Shown here: positions 1 to 6,814 of the stretch, one piece after another | Layout: every line of letters begins with the position of its first letter | Position numbering within the stretch: the stretch's first letter is position 1 | From: Massilia sp. UBA2604 | GTDB lineage: Bacteria; Pseudomonadota; Gammaproteobacteria; Burkholderiales; Burkholderiaceae_D | Reading direction: 5' to 3' | Assembly (NCBI GenBank): GCA_002339265.1 | Contig: DDKG01000260.1 | Coordinates: 1 to 23,286, forward strand | DNA: 23,286 nt | Notes under the pieces: model-generated | What the model saw: only the letters and a program-made list of their open reading frames with translations | The model's database searches: none | What the model was told of the DNA's origin: nothing | Translations under genes and position numbers: made by a program

Positions 1-1
1 G

Positions 2-856
2 ATGGGCTACGACTTCGCCAAGCTGCGCGAGGGCGACGTGCGGCGCATCGCCTTCCTGCTGCACCGCCAGCACAACACGCAGTCGGCCAGCCCGTTCTAC
101 CTTCCCGTGCTGCACGGCGCCGAGGACGCCTGCCGCAAGCGCGGCATCGCGCTCTCGTTCGTGGTGGTGGGCCCGGCCGAACCGGTGCTCGACCTGGTGC
201 GCCTGCACCAGCCCGACGCGCTGCTGTGCGCCGGCTTCTTCGAACCCGAGCTGGTGGCGGCGCTGCGCGACACCGGCAAACCCCTGGTGCTGCTCGACAT
301 GCGCCTGCCCGGCTACCGCTCGGTCAATCCCGACCACGCCCTGGGCGGCTACCTGGCCACGCGCCACCTGGTGCGGCAGGGCCGGCGCCGCATCGCCATG
401 CTCACCGGCCCGCTGGCCCACCACAGCATCCTGGAGCGCTACCGCGGCTTTCGCAAGGCGCTGTTCGAGGCGCGCATGCTGGCCGATCCCGAGCTCGAGG
501 TGCAGCTGCCCAGCATCGGCAACGCGGCCGACAATGTACGTCAGGCGCTCGACGCCCTGCTGGCGCGCGCGCCGCGGCCGGACGCGCTGTTCTGCTACAA
601 CGACAGCACGGCGCTGGCCGCCATGCGCCATTGCCTGGAACGCGGCCTGAAGATCCCGCACGACATCGCGATCGTCGGCTTCGACGACATCAGCGCTGCC
701 TCCACCGCGATCCCGCCGCTGTCCAGCGTCCAGATCGACAAGGACTTGCTGGGGCGGATGGGCGTCGACTCGCTGCTGGAGCGGACGGACGGCGCCGAGC
801 TGGAACAGACGCTCGCGGTGCAGCTGGTGGTGCGCGAGAGCAGCAACGACGATTGA
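2..856 (+). CDS. LacI-family transcriptional regulator, C-terminal part (5' truncated by window)
   Basis: This is the effector-binding half of a LacI/GalR-type repressor, a cytoplasmic sugar-responsive DNA-binding protein. The frame is already open at the window start. The first visible residues (MGYDFAKLREGDVRRIAFLL) match the hinge-to-core junction of the family, so the Met at base 2 is not the true start and the N-terminal helix-turn-helix lies outside the window. The core shows the periplasmic-binding-protein fold signatures: LVRQGRRRIAMLTGP near residue 123, PDALFCYNDSTALAA near 192 and IPHDIAIVGFDDI near 220, followed by PPLSSVQIDKDLLGRMG, the usual LacI C-terminal strand. The ligand cannot be told from the sequence and no sugar-utilisation gene is visible next to it. 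It is separated from the downstream NERD helicase by about 90 bases holding two hairpins. Family assignment is firm; specificity is unknown. Confidence 0.92.
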   Translation: MGYDFAKLREGDVRRIAFLLHRQHNTQSASPFYLPVLHGAEDACRKRGIALSFVVVGPAEPVLDLVRLHQPDALLCAGFFEPELVAALRDTGKPLVLLDMRLPGYRSVNPDHALGGYLATRHLVRQGRRRIAMLTGPLAHHSILERYRGFRKALFEARMLADPELEVQLPSIGNAADNVRQALDALLARAPRPDALFCYNDSTALAAMRHCLERGLKIPHDIAIVGFDDISAASTAIPPLSSVQIDKDLLGRMGVDSLLERTDGAELEQTLAVQLVVRESSNDD

Positions 857-880
857 GTCACGCGCGGCGGGCGCAAAAAA

Positions 881-928
881 GCGACAAGCCATGGTGTCGC
901 CCGGCCAGTTGCTTGATAATGAGCAACT
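881..928. promoter_or_regulatory. Two inverted repeats between the LacI gene and the NERD helicase gene
   Basis: The first repeat has arms GCGACA (881-886) and TGTCGC (895-900), preceded by six A residues at 875-880. On the minus strand it therefore reads as a short stem followed by six T. The second has arms AGTTGCT (907-913) and AGCAACT (922-928) around an 8-base loop that contains GATAAT, a possible -10 box. They lie after the LacI stop and before the preferred helicase start at 948. They may end LacI transcription or regulate the helicase. The + strand version of the first hairpin lacks a T tract, so it is not a canonical terminator for LacI. Confidence 0.35.
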
Positions 929-947
929 TCTGAAGATCGTTCCCGCC

Positions 948-2585
948 ATGGCCACCCTGTCTCCCCACCTGCTTCCGCCACTACGCACCGACGCCGGGCG
1001 CTATCGTGAACTCGAGGTCCTCGAACGGCTGCGCGACTACCTGCCGGATGGCTTCGAGGTGTTCCACAGCGTGCCGCTGCACACCCTGCACAATGGGCGC
1101 GACCGCTACGGCGAGATCGACATCGTGGTGCTGGCCCCGAACGGCAACCTGCTGCTGATGGAAGTGAAGGCCGGGGCGGTCGTGCTGCGCGAAGGCGGCA
1201 TCTTCAAGCTGTATGGCCAGCGCGAATGCGACGTGGCGCGCCAGACCATGGTGCAGCGCGCCGCCATGCAGAACCGCCTGCAGCAGGCCGGCATCCATCC
1301 TGAACTCATCAGCTGCCTGGTCCTGCCCGACTATGCGCTGGGCGACGGCCAGGTGTCGGCGATCCCGCGCGAGCGCATCGTCGACGCCCACGGCTACGAT
1401 CGCATGGTGGGCACGGTGCGCGACTGGCTGGCGCCGACCCAACGCCCGGTCGACCGCGAGGCGCTGCGCCGCCTGCTGCTCAACCAGTTCCAGGTGATGC
1501 CGGCGCTGGACGTGCTGCGCGACCAGCTGCAGGGCACGGTGCGCCAGCTGTCCGACGGCCTGGCGACCTGGGTGCCGCGGGTCGAGACGGCGTCCGGCGT
1601 GGTGCGGGTGCAGGCCACGGCCGGCTCGGGCAAGACCCAGCTGGCCCTGCAGCTGCTGGAAGACGCGCGCGCGACGCGCCGGGACGCGCTCTACGTCTGC
1701 TTCAACCGCACCCTGGCCGACCACGTACGCCGCCTGGCGCCGCCCTCCTGCGAAGTCATGAACTACCACGAGCTGTGCGTCGAGCACTATCGCCGGCGCC
1801 ACGGCGAGCCCGATTTCTCGCCCGAAGGCTTCGAACGCATGGGACAGGCCTACCTGGACGACAGCGACGGCTTCGCCGCGCGCTTCGACCTCCTGGTCAT
1901 CGACGAGGCCCAGGACTTGCGCGCCGACTGGGTGGCCAGCCTGTGCCGCCTGCTGCGCGAGGATGGCCGCCTGTACGTGCTGGAGGACGAAGCACAGCGC
2001 CTTTACGAACAGGATGGCTTCGAGCTGGGCGATGCGACCGTGATACGCTGCAGCGACAACTTCCGCACGCCGCGCGTCCTGTGCCAGTTGATCAATGCGC
2101 TGGACCTGGTGCGCCCGCCGGTGCGCAGCATGAATCCTTACGACGGCGAGGTGCCGGGCATCCGCACCTATGCTTCCGATGAGGAGCTGCTGGCGGCGAC
2201 CGAGGCGGCGGTGGCCGCGCTGCTGGCGCGCGGCTTCCTGCCGGCCGACATCGCGGTCGTCTGCGGCCGCGGGCGCGGCAGCTCGCAACTCCTGAACCGG
2301 GCCGGCATCGGCCCCTGGCAGACGCGTCGCTTCACCGGAGAGTACGACCGCGACGGCGAACACCGCTGGAGCACGGGCGAGCTGCTGGTGGAATCGGTGT
2401 ACCGCTACAAGGGCCAGAGCGCACCGGCCGTGGTGGTGACGGAATTTGATTTCGAGACCCTCGACGAGCGGGCGCGCCGCATGCTGTTCGTCGCCCTGAC
2501 GCGGGCGCAGATGGCGGTCGAACTGGTGCTGTCGCCCGAGGCCGAGCGCTGCCTGGCGGCGGCGCTGCAGGAGTCGGCCGCCTAG
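948..2585 (+). CDS. NERD nuclease-domain / UvrD-like superfamily 1 helicase-ATPase
   Basis: A predicted cytoplasmic DNA- or RNA-processing enzyme joining an N-terminal NERD (nuclease-related) domain to a UvrD/Rep-like ATPase core. Using the ATG at 948 (545 residues), the NERD core lies at about 15-115: GEIDIVVL (55-62) and MEVKAG (71-76) supply the acidic and E-x-K residues typical of the fold, followed by QRAAMQNRL. The helicase part has Walker A ATAGSGKT (223-230), Walker B LLVIDEAQDL (315-324), motif NFRTP (371-375), YRYKGQSA (486-493) and motif VI FVALTRA (514-520). At 545 residues it is shorter than a full UvrD and appears to lack the large 1B/2B insertions. An in-frame ATG at 891 would add 19 residues but places the leader hairpins inside the gene, so 948 is preferred, although its Shine-Dalgarno is weak. 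The 3' end overlaps the convergent gene by 4 bases. The exact role is unknown. Confidence 0.88.
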   Translation: MATLSPHLLPPLRTDAGRYRELEVLERLRDYLPDGFEVFHSVPLHTLHNGRDRYGEIDIVVLAPNGNLLLMEVKAGAVVLREGGIFKLYGQRECDVARQTMVQRAAMQNRLQQAGIHPELISCLVLPDYALGDGQVSAIPRERIVDAHGYDRMVGTVRDWLAPTQRPVDREALRRLLLNQFQVMPALDVLRDQLQGTVRQLSDGLATWVPRVETASGVVRVQATAGSGKTQLALQLLEDARATRRDALYVCFNRTLADHVRRLAPPSCEVMNYHELCVEHYRRRHGEPDFSPEGFERMGQAYLDDSDGFAARFDLLVIDEAQDLRADWVASLCRLLREDGRLYVLEDEAQRLYEQDGFELGDATVIRCSDNFRTPRVLCQLINALDLVRPPVRSMNPYDGEVPGIRTYASDEELLAATEAAVAALLARGFLPADIAVVCGRGRGSSQLLNRAGIGPWQTRRFTGEYDRDGEHRWSTGELLVESVYRYKGQSAPAVVVTEFDFETLDERARRMLFVALTRAQMAVELVLSPEAERCLAAALQESAA

Positions 2586-2965
2586 TCTGCCCTTGCCAGG
2601 AATGCCTCGATCAGCCTGCTGACCTGGCCGAACGACGCGTCGTCATACGGCTGCAGGATCGCGCCGTCCTTCAAGTCGATGCAGGAAAGCGCCAGCGCCT
2701 CGTGGCGCGCAGGCGGCGCCCGCACCGCCAGCTGCACCGGCGCGAGCGCGGCAAGGCGCGCGTGCCAGGCGCGCACTTCCGGCCCGGCCAGGGCGGCTTC
2801 GTCGACAAAGATCCAGGCCAGCCGGAAGCGCGCCGGCAGGCGCTCGTCCGGCTCCCGCGCAAGGTGCACGCCGCGCGCCGCGAAGCGATCGAGGGCGGCC
2901 GCCAGCCGCGGGGCCGGCGTACCGATGACGGCGATCACCACCAGGCAGGTCCCGGGCTCACGCAT
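2582..2965 (-). CDS. Hypothetical protein, 127 aa, translationally coupled to the WYL regulator
   Basis: I do not recognise this family. The start at 2965 (MREPGTCLVVIAVIGTPAPR) is chosen because its ATG overlaps the last 8 bases of the WYL gene (ATGCGTGA), a typical coupled arrangement. The residues upstream in the same frame are only an alternative reading of the WYL gene. The protein has an N-terminal hydrophobic strand (CLVVIAVIG), a second strand-like stretch RFRLAWIFVDEAAL and an alpha/beta pattern that suggests a small soluble domain. It has no signal peptide, clear membrane segment or metal motif. Its stop overlaps the stop of the convergent NERD helicase gene. Its position suggests that it is co-expressed with, and may work with, the WYL regulator. 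No function can be assigned. Confidence 0.72.
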   Translation of the reverse strand: MREPGTCLVVIAVIGTPAPRLAAALDRFAARGVHLAREPDERLPARFRLAWIFVDEAALAGPEVRAWHARLAALAPVQLAVRAPPARHEALALSCIDLKDGAILQPYDDASFGQVSRLIEAFLARAD

Positions 2966-3965
2966 AGGCCTGCGCCATCCTGGTCGCCATGTCCGCCATC
3001 TCCTGGCGCAGGGCGGCCGGCTCCTCGACCACCACGCCGTCGCCGAAGCCCAGCAGCCACCACACCAGCGAGCGCGTATGCGGGACGGTGGCCGCCAGCC
3101 GCAGGTGGCCGTCGCCATACGCCGTGAGCTCCTGGTCGGTGCTGAGCGGCGTCTCGTACAGGTGCTCGCCGGCCGCGCGCGTAAACACGGCGCGCAGGCG
3201 CAGCGGTTCGCCGGCGATCACGCCGAACTGGCCCGAGGCGATGTAGGCGTCGAGGTCGAAGCCATCCTTCCTGCGCGCATCCTCGTAGCGCGCCTCGGCC
3301 GCCACGATGCGGTGCAAGGGAATGGTGCGCACGTCCTCGTAGTGGCCGAACATGCAGACCAGGTAGACGATGCCGCCGCGCTGGACGATCGCCTGTGGAT
3401 GGACCACCTCGTACACGGTGGGCTCGATGGCGTCGCGCTTGCGGTAGTGCAGCGTGAGCTGGCGGTCTTCCATCAGCGCCAGGTAGACGGTGCGCTGGCA
3501 GTCGTGGTCCATGCGCGGCGGGATCAAAGGCTGGTGCGGCGGCACGCTGCGCACCTTGCGCAGCCAGGCCTTGGACGGCGCCGGGTCGTCGTCGGTGGAC
3601 AGGGTGCGCGCGGCCGATTCGAAATATGGCCGGAGCGCTTCGGCGGTGCTGGGCGGCAGGTGGTGCTGCAGGTGCTGCTCGACCAGCGTCATGGTCAACG
3701 CCTCGGGCACCGTCAGGCCGGGCAGGTCGAAGCGCTGGGCGCCGCGCATCCAGCTCCATTTGAACGGCTTCTCGCTGTCGTCGCACACCAGCGGAAACAC
3801 GCCGGCCAGGGCGGCCAGGTCGCGCTCGACGGTGCGCTTGGTGACCGGAAATTCGAGCTTCCTGAGCCGCTCACGCAATTCGCCGGCCTCGATCGACAGC
3901 GGTTCGCGCGGCACCTCCTGCAGCATATGCCACTGGCGCAGGAGCGCTTGCTGGTTGTTCGCCAT
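2958..3965 (-). CDS. WYL-domain transcriptional regulator (HTH-WYL-WCX)
   Basis: A DNA-binding regulator of the WYL family (335 residues), whose members sense nucleic-acid or nucleotide ligands and often control DNA-damage or defence genes. The start at 3965 is supported by a strong Shine-Dalgarno (GGAGGAA, six bases upstream) and by overlap with the stop of the preceding small gene. Residues 1-75 form a winged HTH: LLRQWHMLQEVPREP, then VTKRTVERDLAAL (41-53) and FKWSW. The WYL domain is at about 155-225 (RTVYLALMEDRQLTLHYRKR, VHPQAIVQRGGIVYLVCM, IPLHRI) with VYL at the signature position. A C-terminal WCX-like domain spans about 252-330. It is the middle gene of a tight three-gene unit. Its targets may include its own operon or the neighbouring NERD helicase; that is inference. 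Confidence 0.9.
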   Translation of the reverse strand: MANNQQALLRQWHMLQEVPREPLSIEAGELRERLRKLEFPVTKRTVERDLAALAGVFPLVCDDSEKPFKWSWMRGAQRFDLPGLTVPEALTMTLVEQHLQHHLPPSTAEALRPYFESAARTLSTDDDPAPSKAWLRKVRSVPPHQPLIPPRMDHDCQRTVYLALMEDRQLTLHYRKRDAIEPTVYEVVHPQAIVQRGGIVYLVCMFGHYEDVRTIPLHRIVAAEARYEDARRKDGFDLDAYIASGQFGVIAGEPLRLRAVFTRAAGEHLYETPLSTDQELTAYGDGHLRLAATVPHTRSLVWWLLGFGDGVVVEEPAALRQEMADMATRMAQAYA

Positions 3966-4108
3966 CAGAATTCCTCCGCCCGGCGCTGCCAGTACCCCGG
4001 CTCGTCGTGCTCCGCGTTTTCCATCGATTGCGGGTGGAATTCCAGGTAAAGCGCGGCGCGGCCCTTCGGGCGCGCGATGGCGTCGATGTGTTCTATCAGT
4101 GCTGGCAT
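3965..4108 (-). CDS. Small protein, 47 aa, first gene of the WYL unit
   Basis: A short open frame coding 47 residues beginning MPALIEHIDAIARPKGRAAL and ending QRRAEEF. Its TGA stop shares one base with the ATG of the WYL gene (TGATG), and the strong Shine-Dalgarno of the WYL gene lies inside its last codons. That is the geometry of translational coupling and supports it being real. The N-terminal half is a helix-like stretch followed by a strand-like ALYLEFHPQ; the C-terminus is rich in charged residues with a Tyr-Trp pair. It has no signal peptide, membrane segment or cysteine motif. I do not recognise the family. It could be a small partner or antagonist of the regulator, or a leader peptide whose translation opens the WYL ribosome site. 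Its own Shine-Dalgarno is weak (GAAAG). Confidence 0.6.
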   Translation of the reverse strand: MPALIEHIDAIARPKGRAALYLEFHPQSMENAEHDEPGYWQRRAEEF

Positions 4109-4221
4109 GGTGGCTTTCGGCGCGCCGACATGGCGCGTTCAAGATGTGATGTTAGCAAATAACTTACTCCCGGGAAATTCCTAGCCGGAGAGGCCCAGCT
4201 TGGCATACGGCCGCGACGAGC

Positions 4222-4265
4222 CGTGTCGCACGCGACAGCGCGTGTACTGCGACACACGTTGTCGC
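4222..4265. repeat. Cluster of TGTCGC/GCGACA inverted repeats in a divergent intergenic region
   Basis: Four hexamers lie in 42 bases of the region between the divergent WYL unit and the hypothetical gene at 4314: TGTCGC at 4224, GCGACA at 4232, GCGACA at 4249 and TGTCGC at 4260. They form two dyads (6-2-6 and 6-5-6). The outer arms GTGTCGCA (4223-4230) and TGCGACAC (4248-4255) also form an 8-base inverted repeat. This is a candidate operator, possibly for the WYL regulator, but similar GC-rich words are common in this genome. Confidence 0.35.
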
Positions 4266-4313
4266 CACCGCCTCCTATGCTGTCTCCCTCTCCCACTGCC
4301 CGACAAGGAATCA

Positions 4314-4871
4314 ATGACCGACCTGCGCTGGTATCTCCCGCTCGAACAATGCCGCAGCCTCGACGCCATCCGTCGCCAGTGGCGTCCCCTCCTCGAGCAG
4401 GCCGCCAGCCTGCCGGACCAGGATCCGGTCCGCCATCACGACGCCTTGCTGGCCTTCATCGGCATGTCGGCGCTGTCCCCGCACCTGAAGCTGGCGGCAC
4501 TGCTGGCCTGCGTCGACAGCCGCGATTTCGACCTGCGCCTCGCCCTCGGGGCGCTCGACGACCAGGTGCGCGCCAGCCGCGCGCCGTGGCCAGGCTCGGT
4601 GGCCGACGCGGTGGGCGGCAACGGCCCGGCGATGCAGGTGGCCACCGGCCGCGACTGGCTCGGGGCGTTCGTGGTCGGGCGTCTGGCGGGGCTGCGCGAC
4701 GGGCTGGCGAATGACGGCACCGGCATCGCGGCGTGGCGGGCGGTATTCTGGAACCGCTTCCGGGCGATGGCATCGCGCCGCGGCTGTGACGGGGCGCCCG
4801 CATCGGCGCCGGGTCAGGACGCCGCGCCGGAGTGCGCAGGCCGACGTGCGGTACTTACCTTAGTGACATGA
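4314..4871 (+). CDS. Hypothetical protein, 185 aa
   Basis: The family is not recognised. The start at 4314 is chosen for its Shine-Dalgarno (AAGGA seven bases upstream); the frame runs further upstream, but that part is cysteine- and arginine-rich and non-coding in character. The first 150 residues are helix-rich and balanced (MTDLRWYLPLEQCRSLDAIR, then LLAFIGMSALSPHLKLAALL and AVFWNRFRAMASRRG), with no clear membrane segment, signal peptide or catalytic motif. The last 30 residues (from about DGAPASAPG) look low-complexity and may be poorly conserved. It is divergent from the WYL unit and convergent with the dynamin operon, ending 24 bases from the YkgJ-type gene. Nothing visible ties it to either neighbour. 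Confidence 0.62.
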   Translation: MTDLRWYLPLEQCRSLDAIRRQWRPLLEQAASLPDQDPVRHHDALLAFIGMSALSPHLKLAALLACVDSRDFDLRLALGALDDQVRASRAPWPGSVADAVGGNGPAMQVATGRDWLGAFVVGRLAGLRDGLANDGTGIAAWRAVFWNRFRAMASRRGCDGAPASAPGQDAAPECAGRRAVLTLVT

Positions 4872-4895
4872 AGGCGGTGCCCACAGGGACCGGGA

Positions 4896-5165
4896 TCAGA
4901 GGCTGGCGCAGATCTCCAGATTGATCTTCACGAATTCCGGCCACGGCAGGCGCTCGGCCAGATGCTGGACGTAGTAGTCCTGCACCCGGCAGACCAGCGG
5001 ACGGGAGGCATAGATGGTGCAACCACGGCTGGCCTCGTCGAAATGTCGGCAGGCGCCATCGCCGCGATCCAGCCAGGCGGTTTCCACGCTCCTGCCGACC
5101 AGCTGGCAGCATTTGCCGCAGCCGTTGCACGGAAACGGCGCCAGCCCGTCCGTGGCCACCGTCAA
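4896..5165 (-). CDS. YkgJ-type cysteine-cluster (zinc/iron-chelating) protein
   Basis: A small (89-residue) protein of the YkgJ/CxxCxxCC family, annotated in databases as a putative zinc- or iron-chelating domain. Seen directly: FPCNGCGKCCQ with Cys 13, 16, 19 and 20, then CRHFD (Cys39), GCTIY (Cys49) and RPLVCRVQDYY (Cys59), in the family's usual order, plus a late Cys86. It is the last gene of the dynamin operon. Its TTG start at 5165 overlaps the stop of the preceding GTPase gene (TTGA, 4 bases), implying coupled translation; a GTG at 5159 is an alternative start. Such proteins are found in many bacteria as stand-alone genes, so membership of the GTPase operon may be functional or merely positional. 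The cellular role is not established. Confidence 0.85.
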   Translation of the reverse strand: MTVATDGLAPFPCNGCGKCCQLVGRSVETAWLDRGDGACRHFDEASRGCTIYASRPLVCRVQDYYVQHLAERLPWPEFVKINLEICASL

Positions 5166-6814
5166 GCCTGGGATGCCTGCTGCCGCAGCGCCAGCAAGGC
5201 TTCGAGCTGCCGGCTGGTGTGCTGCTCGGACTGGCTGAAGTGCGTGCGCATCTCATCGACCTGGGCGCCAAGGGCGCCAAAGAATTCAGCGATCTCCTTG
5301 CGCACCACGGCCTGCATGGCACTGTCGAAGCCTTCCGACAGTTCGCGGGCGAAATCCTCCATCTGCTGCACCGCCCGTTCCTGGGCGCGCTGCGCCTGCG
5401 CATGCTGCTGGCGCAGCAGCTCTTCTTCCGGATCGCCCCTGAACAAGGCATACAGGCCCTGGCCCACCGTGGTCGCCACGCCCACGTACGGAATCCATTT
5501 GGTCACGACATTGGCAGCGATCTTCTCCATGGTCTTGATGCCGATCCCCTTCATCAGCGACGGCAGGATATCCTTGACCACTTTCAGCCCGCTGACGATA
5601 TGATCGGGCCTGGCCATGGAGGCGACTTTCGTGATTGCGTCGCCGACCTGGATCCCTACGCCACCCGCTGCGTTGCCGTCGGCCTGCGCAGCCAGGACGT
5701 CCACGCCGGCCTTGTCGAATACCGGCGCTTTCACCGTACCGCCTTGCCAGCCCACTTGCGGCAGCTCGACCTGGAAGGCGTCGATCTCCTGTTGCACCAG
5801 CGCGACGACCAGTTGCAGCTCGTGCTGCAGGCTCTCGCCGACCTGGTCGCCGGCCTGGCGCAGCAAGCCTTCGATCTGCTCCTTGCAGGTATCCGGAGAA
5901 GTGCGCATATAGACCTTGCTCATCTCGTGGATGTTGGCGCGCTGCCGGCCGAGCTCGCGTTTCATGCCCTGCGCCAGGCGCGCGCGCTCGGTATCGATCG
6001 ACCGCAGCAGCTTGTCGTATTTTCTCACCAGCTCGGATTGCGAGCGGCTTTCGAGCTCGGTCTTGGCGACGTCGGTGAAAGCCAGCAGTGCATGTTTCAG
6101 GCGCCCGTACACCTCGTCAGGACCGACCTCGCGCAGGAATGCCTGCAACCGCAGGGTGAACGCGGGGAATGCGCTGTGATCCACCAGTGCCGGCTTGCCG
6201 CCGGTATAACCCTGCAGCGCCATCCTGGCATTGACCTTGGAAATGGGAATGTCCTTCAGCACCGCATCCAGCCCACGCTCCGCCGCGAGCGCCTGCAGCT
6301 GGCTGCGCACCTGGTCTTTCAGATGGATGAACACGTCCTCGGTGACGGTTTTCTTTTCGTTGAACACCAGGAAGATCTGCTTGCGCTCCTGCAGCATGTC
6401 GAGCAGCACGTTCAAGGTCTTCGCTTCCTCGACGATGCCCAGCGGGTCGACCACGAAGATGATCGCGTCCGCCTTGAGCATCTGGGCGCGCGTGACATTC
6501 TCGTGGTCGATCGGGGCGTCGACGCCCGGCGTATCGAGGATGCTGTAGCTGCCCCATCGGTAGGAGGTGACGCGGTCGGTCAGCGGGATGTCGCCCATCG
6601 GCGCCGCCTCGCTTTGCAACAAGGCATTGATCAGGGTACTCTTGCCGGCGTTATATACCCCATACACCATGATGACGGCGTCAGGCTTGCTTCGCTTGTC
6701 CTCGAACGCGGTGTGCACCGCGGCGAACTGGCCGGACAGGACGGCATCCTCGGTCACCAAAGTACGGGCCTGCTCGTAGGCGTCCATCAGCTGGACTGGA
6801 TTGATGGTGCTCAT
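5162..6814 (-). CDS. Dynamin-like GTPase (550 aa), second large GTPase of the operon
   Basis: A bacterial dynamin-like GTPase, predicted to bind GTP and to act on membranes through its helical stalk. Seen: P-loop GVYNAGKST (52-60) followed by LINALL, switch I region with T79 (IPLTDRVTSY), G3 motif LDTPG (93-97) and a G4-position sequence NEKK (152-155) instead of NKxD. After about residue 235 the protein is a long helical region (KTELESRSQSELVRKYDKLL onward). It contains an amphipathic-to-hydrophobic stretch IPYVGVATTVGQGLYALF (441-458) that may contact membrane, then a coiled coil rich in Gln/Ala/Glu to the end. The start at 6814 overlaps the previous stop (TAATG), with AAGGA upstream. The family is well supported; the specific role (membrane repair, vesicle release or anti-phage) is unknown. 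Confidence 0.87.
   Translation of the reverse strand: MSTINPVQLMDAYEQARTLVTEDAVLSGQFAAVHTAFEDKRSKPDAVIMVYGVYNAGKSTLINALLQSEAAPMGDIPLTDRVTSYRWGSYSILDTPGVDAPIDHENVTRAQMLKADAIIFVVDPLGIVEEAKTLNVLLDMLQERKQIFLVFNEKKTVTEDVFIHLKDQVRSQLQALAAERGLDAVLKDIPISKVNARMALQGYTGGKPALVDHSAFPAFTLRLQAFLREVGPDEVYGRLKHALLAFTDVAKTELESRSQSELVRKYDKLLRSIDTERARLAQGMKRELGRQRANIHEMSKVYMRTSPDTCKEQIEGLLRQAGDQVGESLQHELQLVVALVQQEIDAFQVELPQVGWQGGTVKAPVFDKAGVDVLAAQADGNAAGGVGIQVGDAITKVASMARPDHIVSGLKVVKDILPSLMKGIGIKTMEKIAANVVTKWIPYVGVATTVGQGLYALFRGDPEEELLRQQHAQAQRAQERAVQQMEDFARELSEGFDSAMQAVVRKEIAEFFGALGAQVDEMRTHFSQSEQHTSRQLEALLALRQQASQA

Noticed and set aside
891..947. Earlier in-frame start for the NERD helicase
   Set aside because: It would add 19 residues without family resemblance and put both leader hairpins inside the coding region; kept only as an alternative.
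2582..4108. Toxin-antitoxin interpretation of the 47- and 127-residue genes
   Set aside because: The gene pair is split by a WYL regulator, and neither product shows a known toxin or antitoxin motif.
4200..4313. Upstream extension of the 185-residue hypothetical gene
   Set aside because: The extra residues are Cys/Arg-rich and unlike the rest of the protein, they cover the dyad cluster, and a good Shine-Dalgarno precedes the later ATG.
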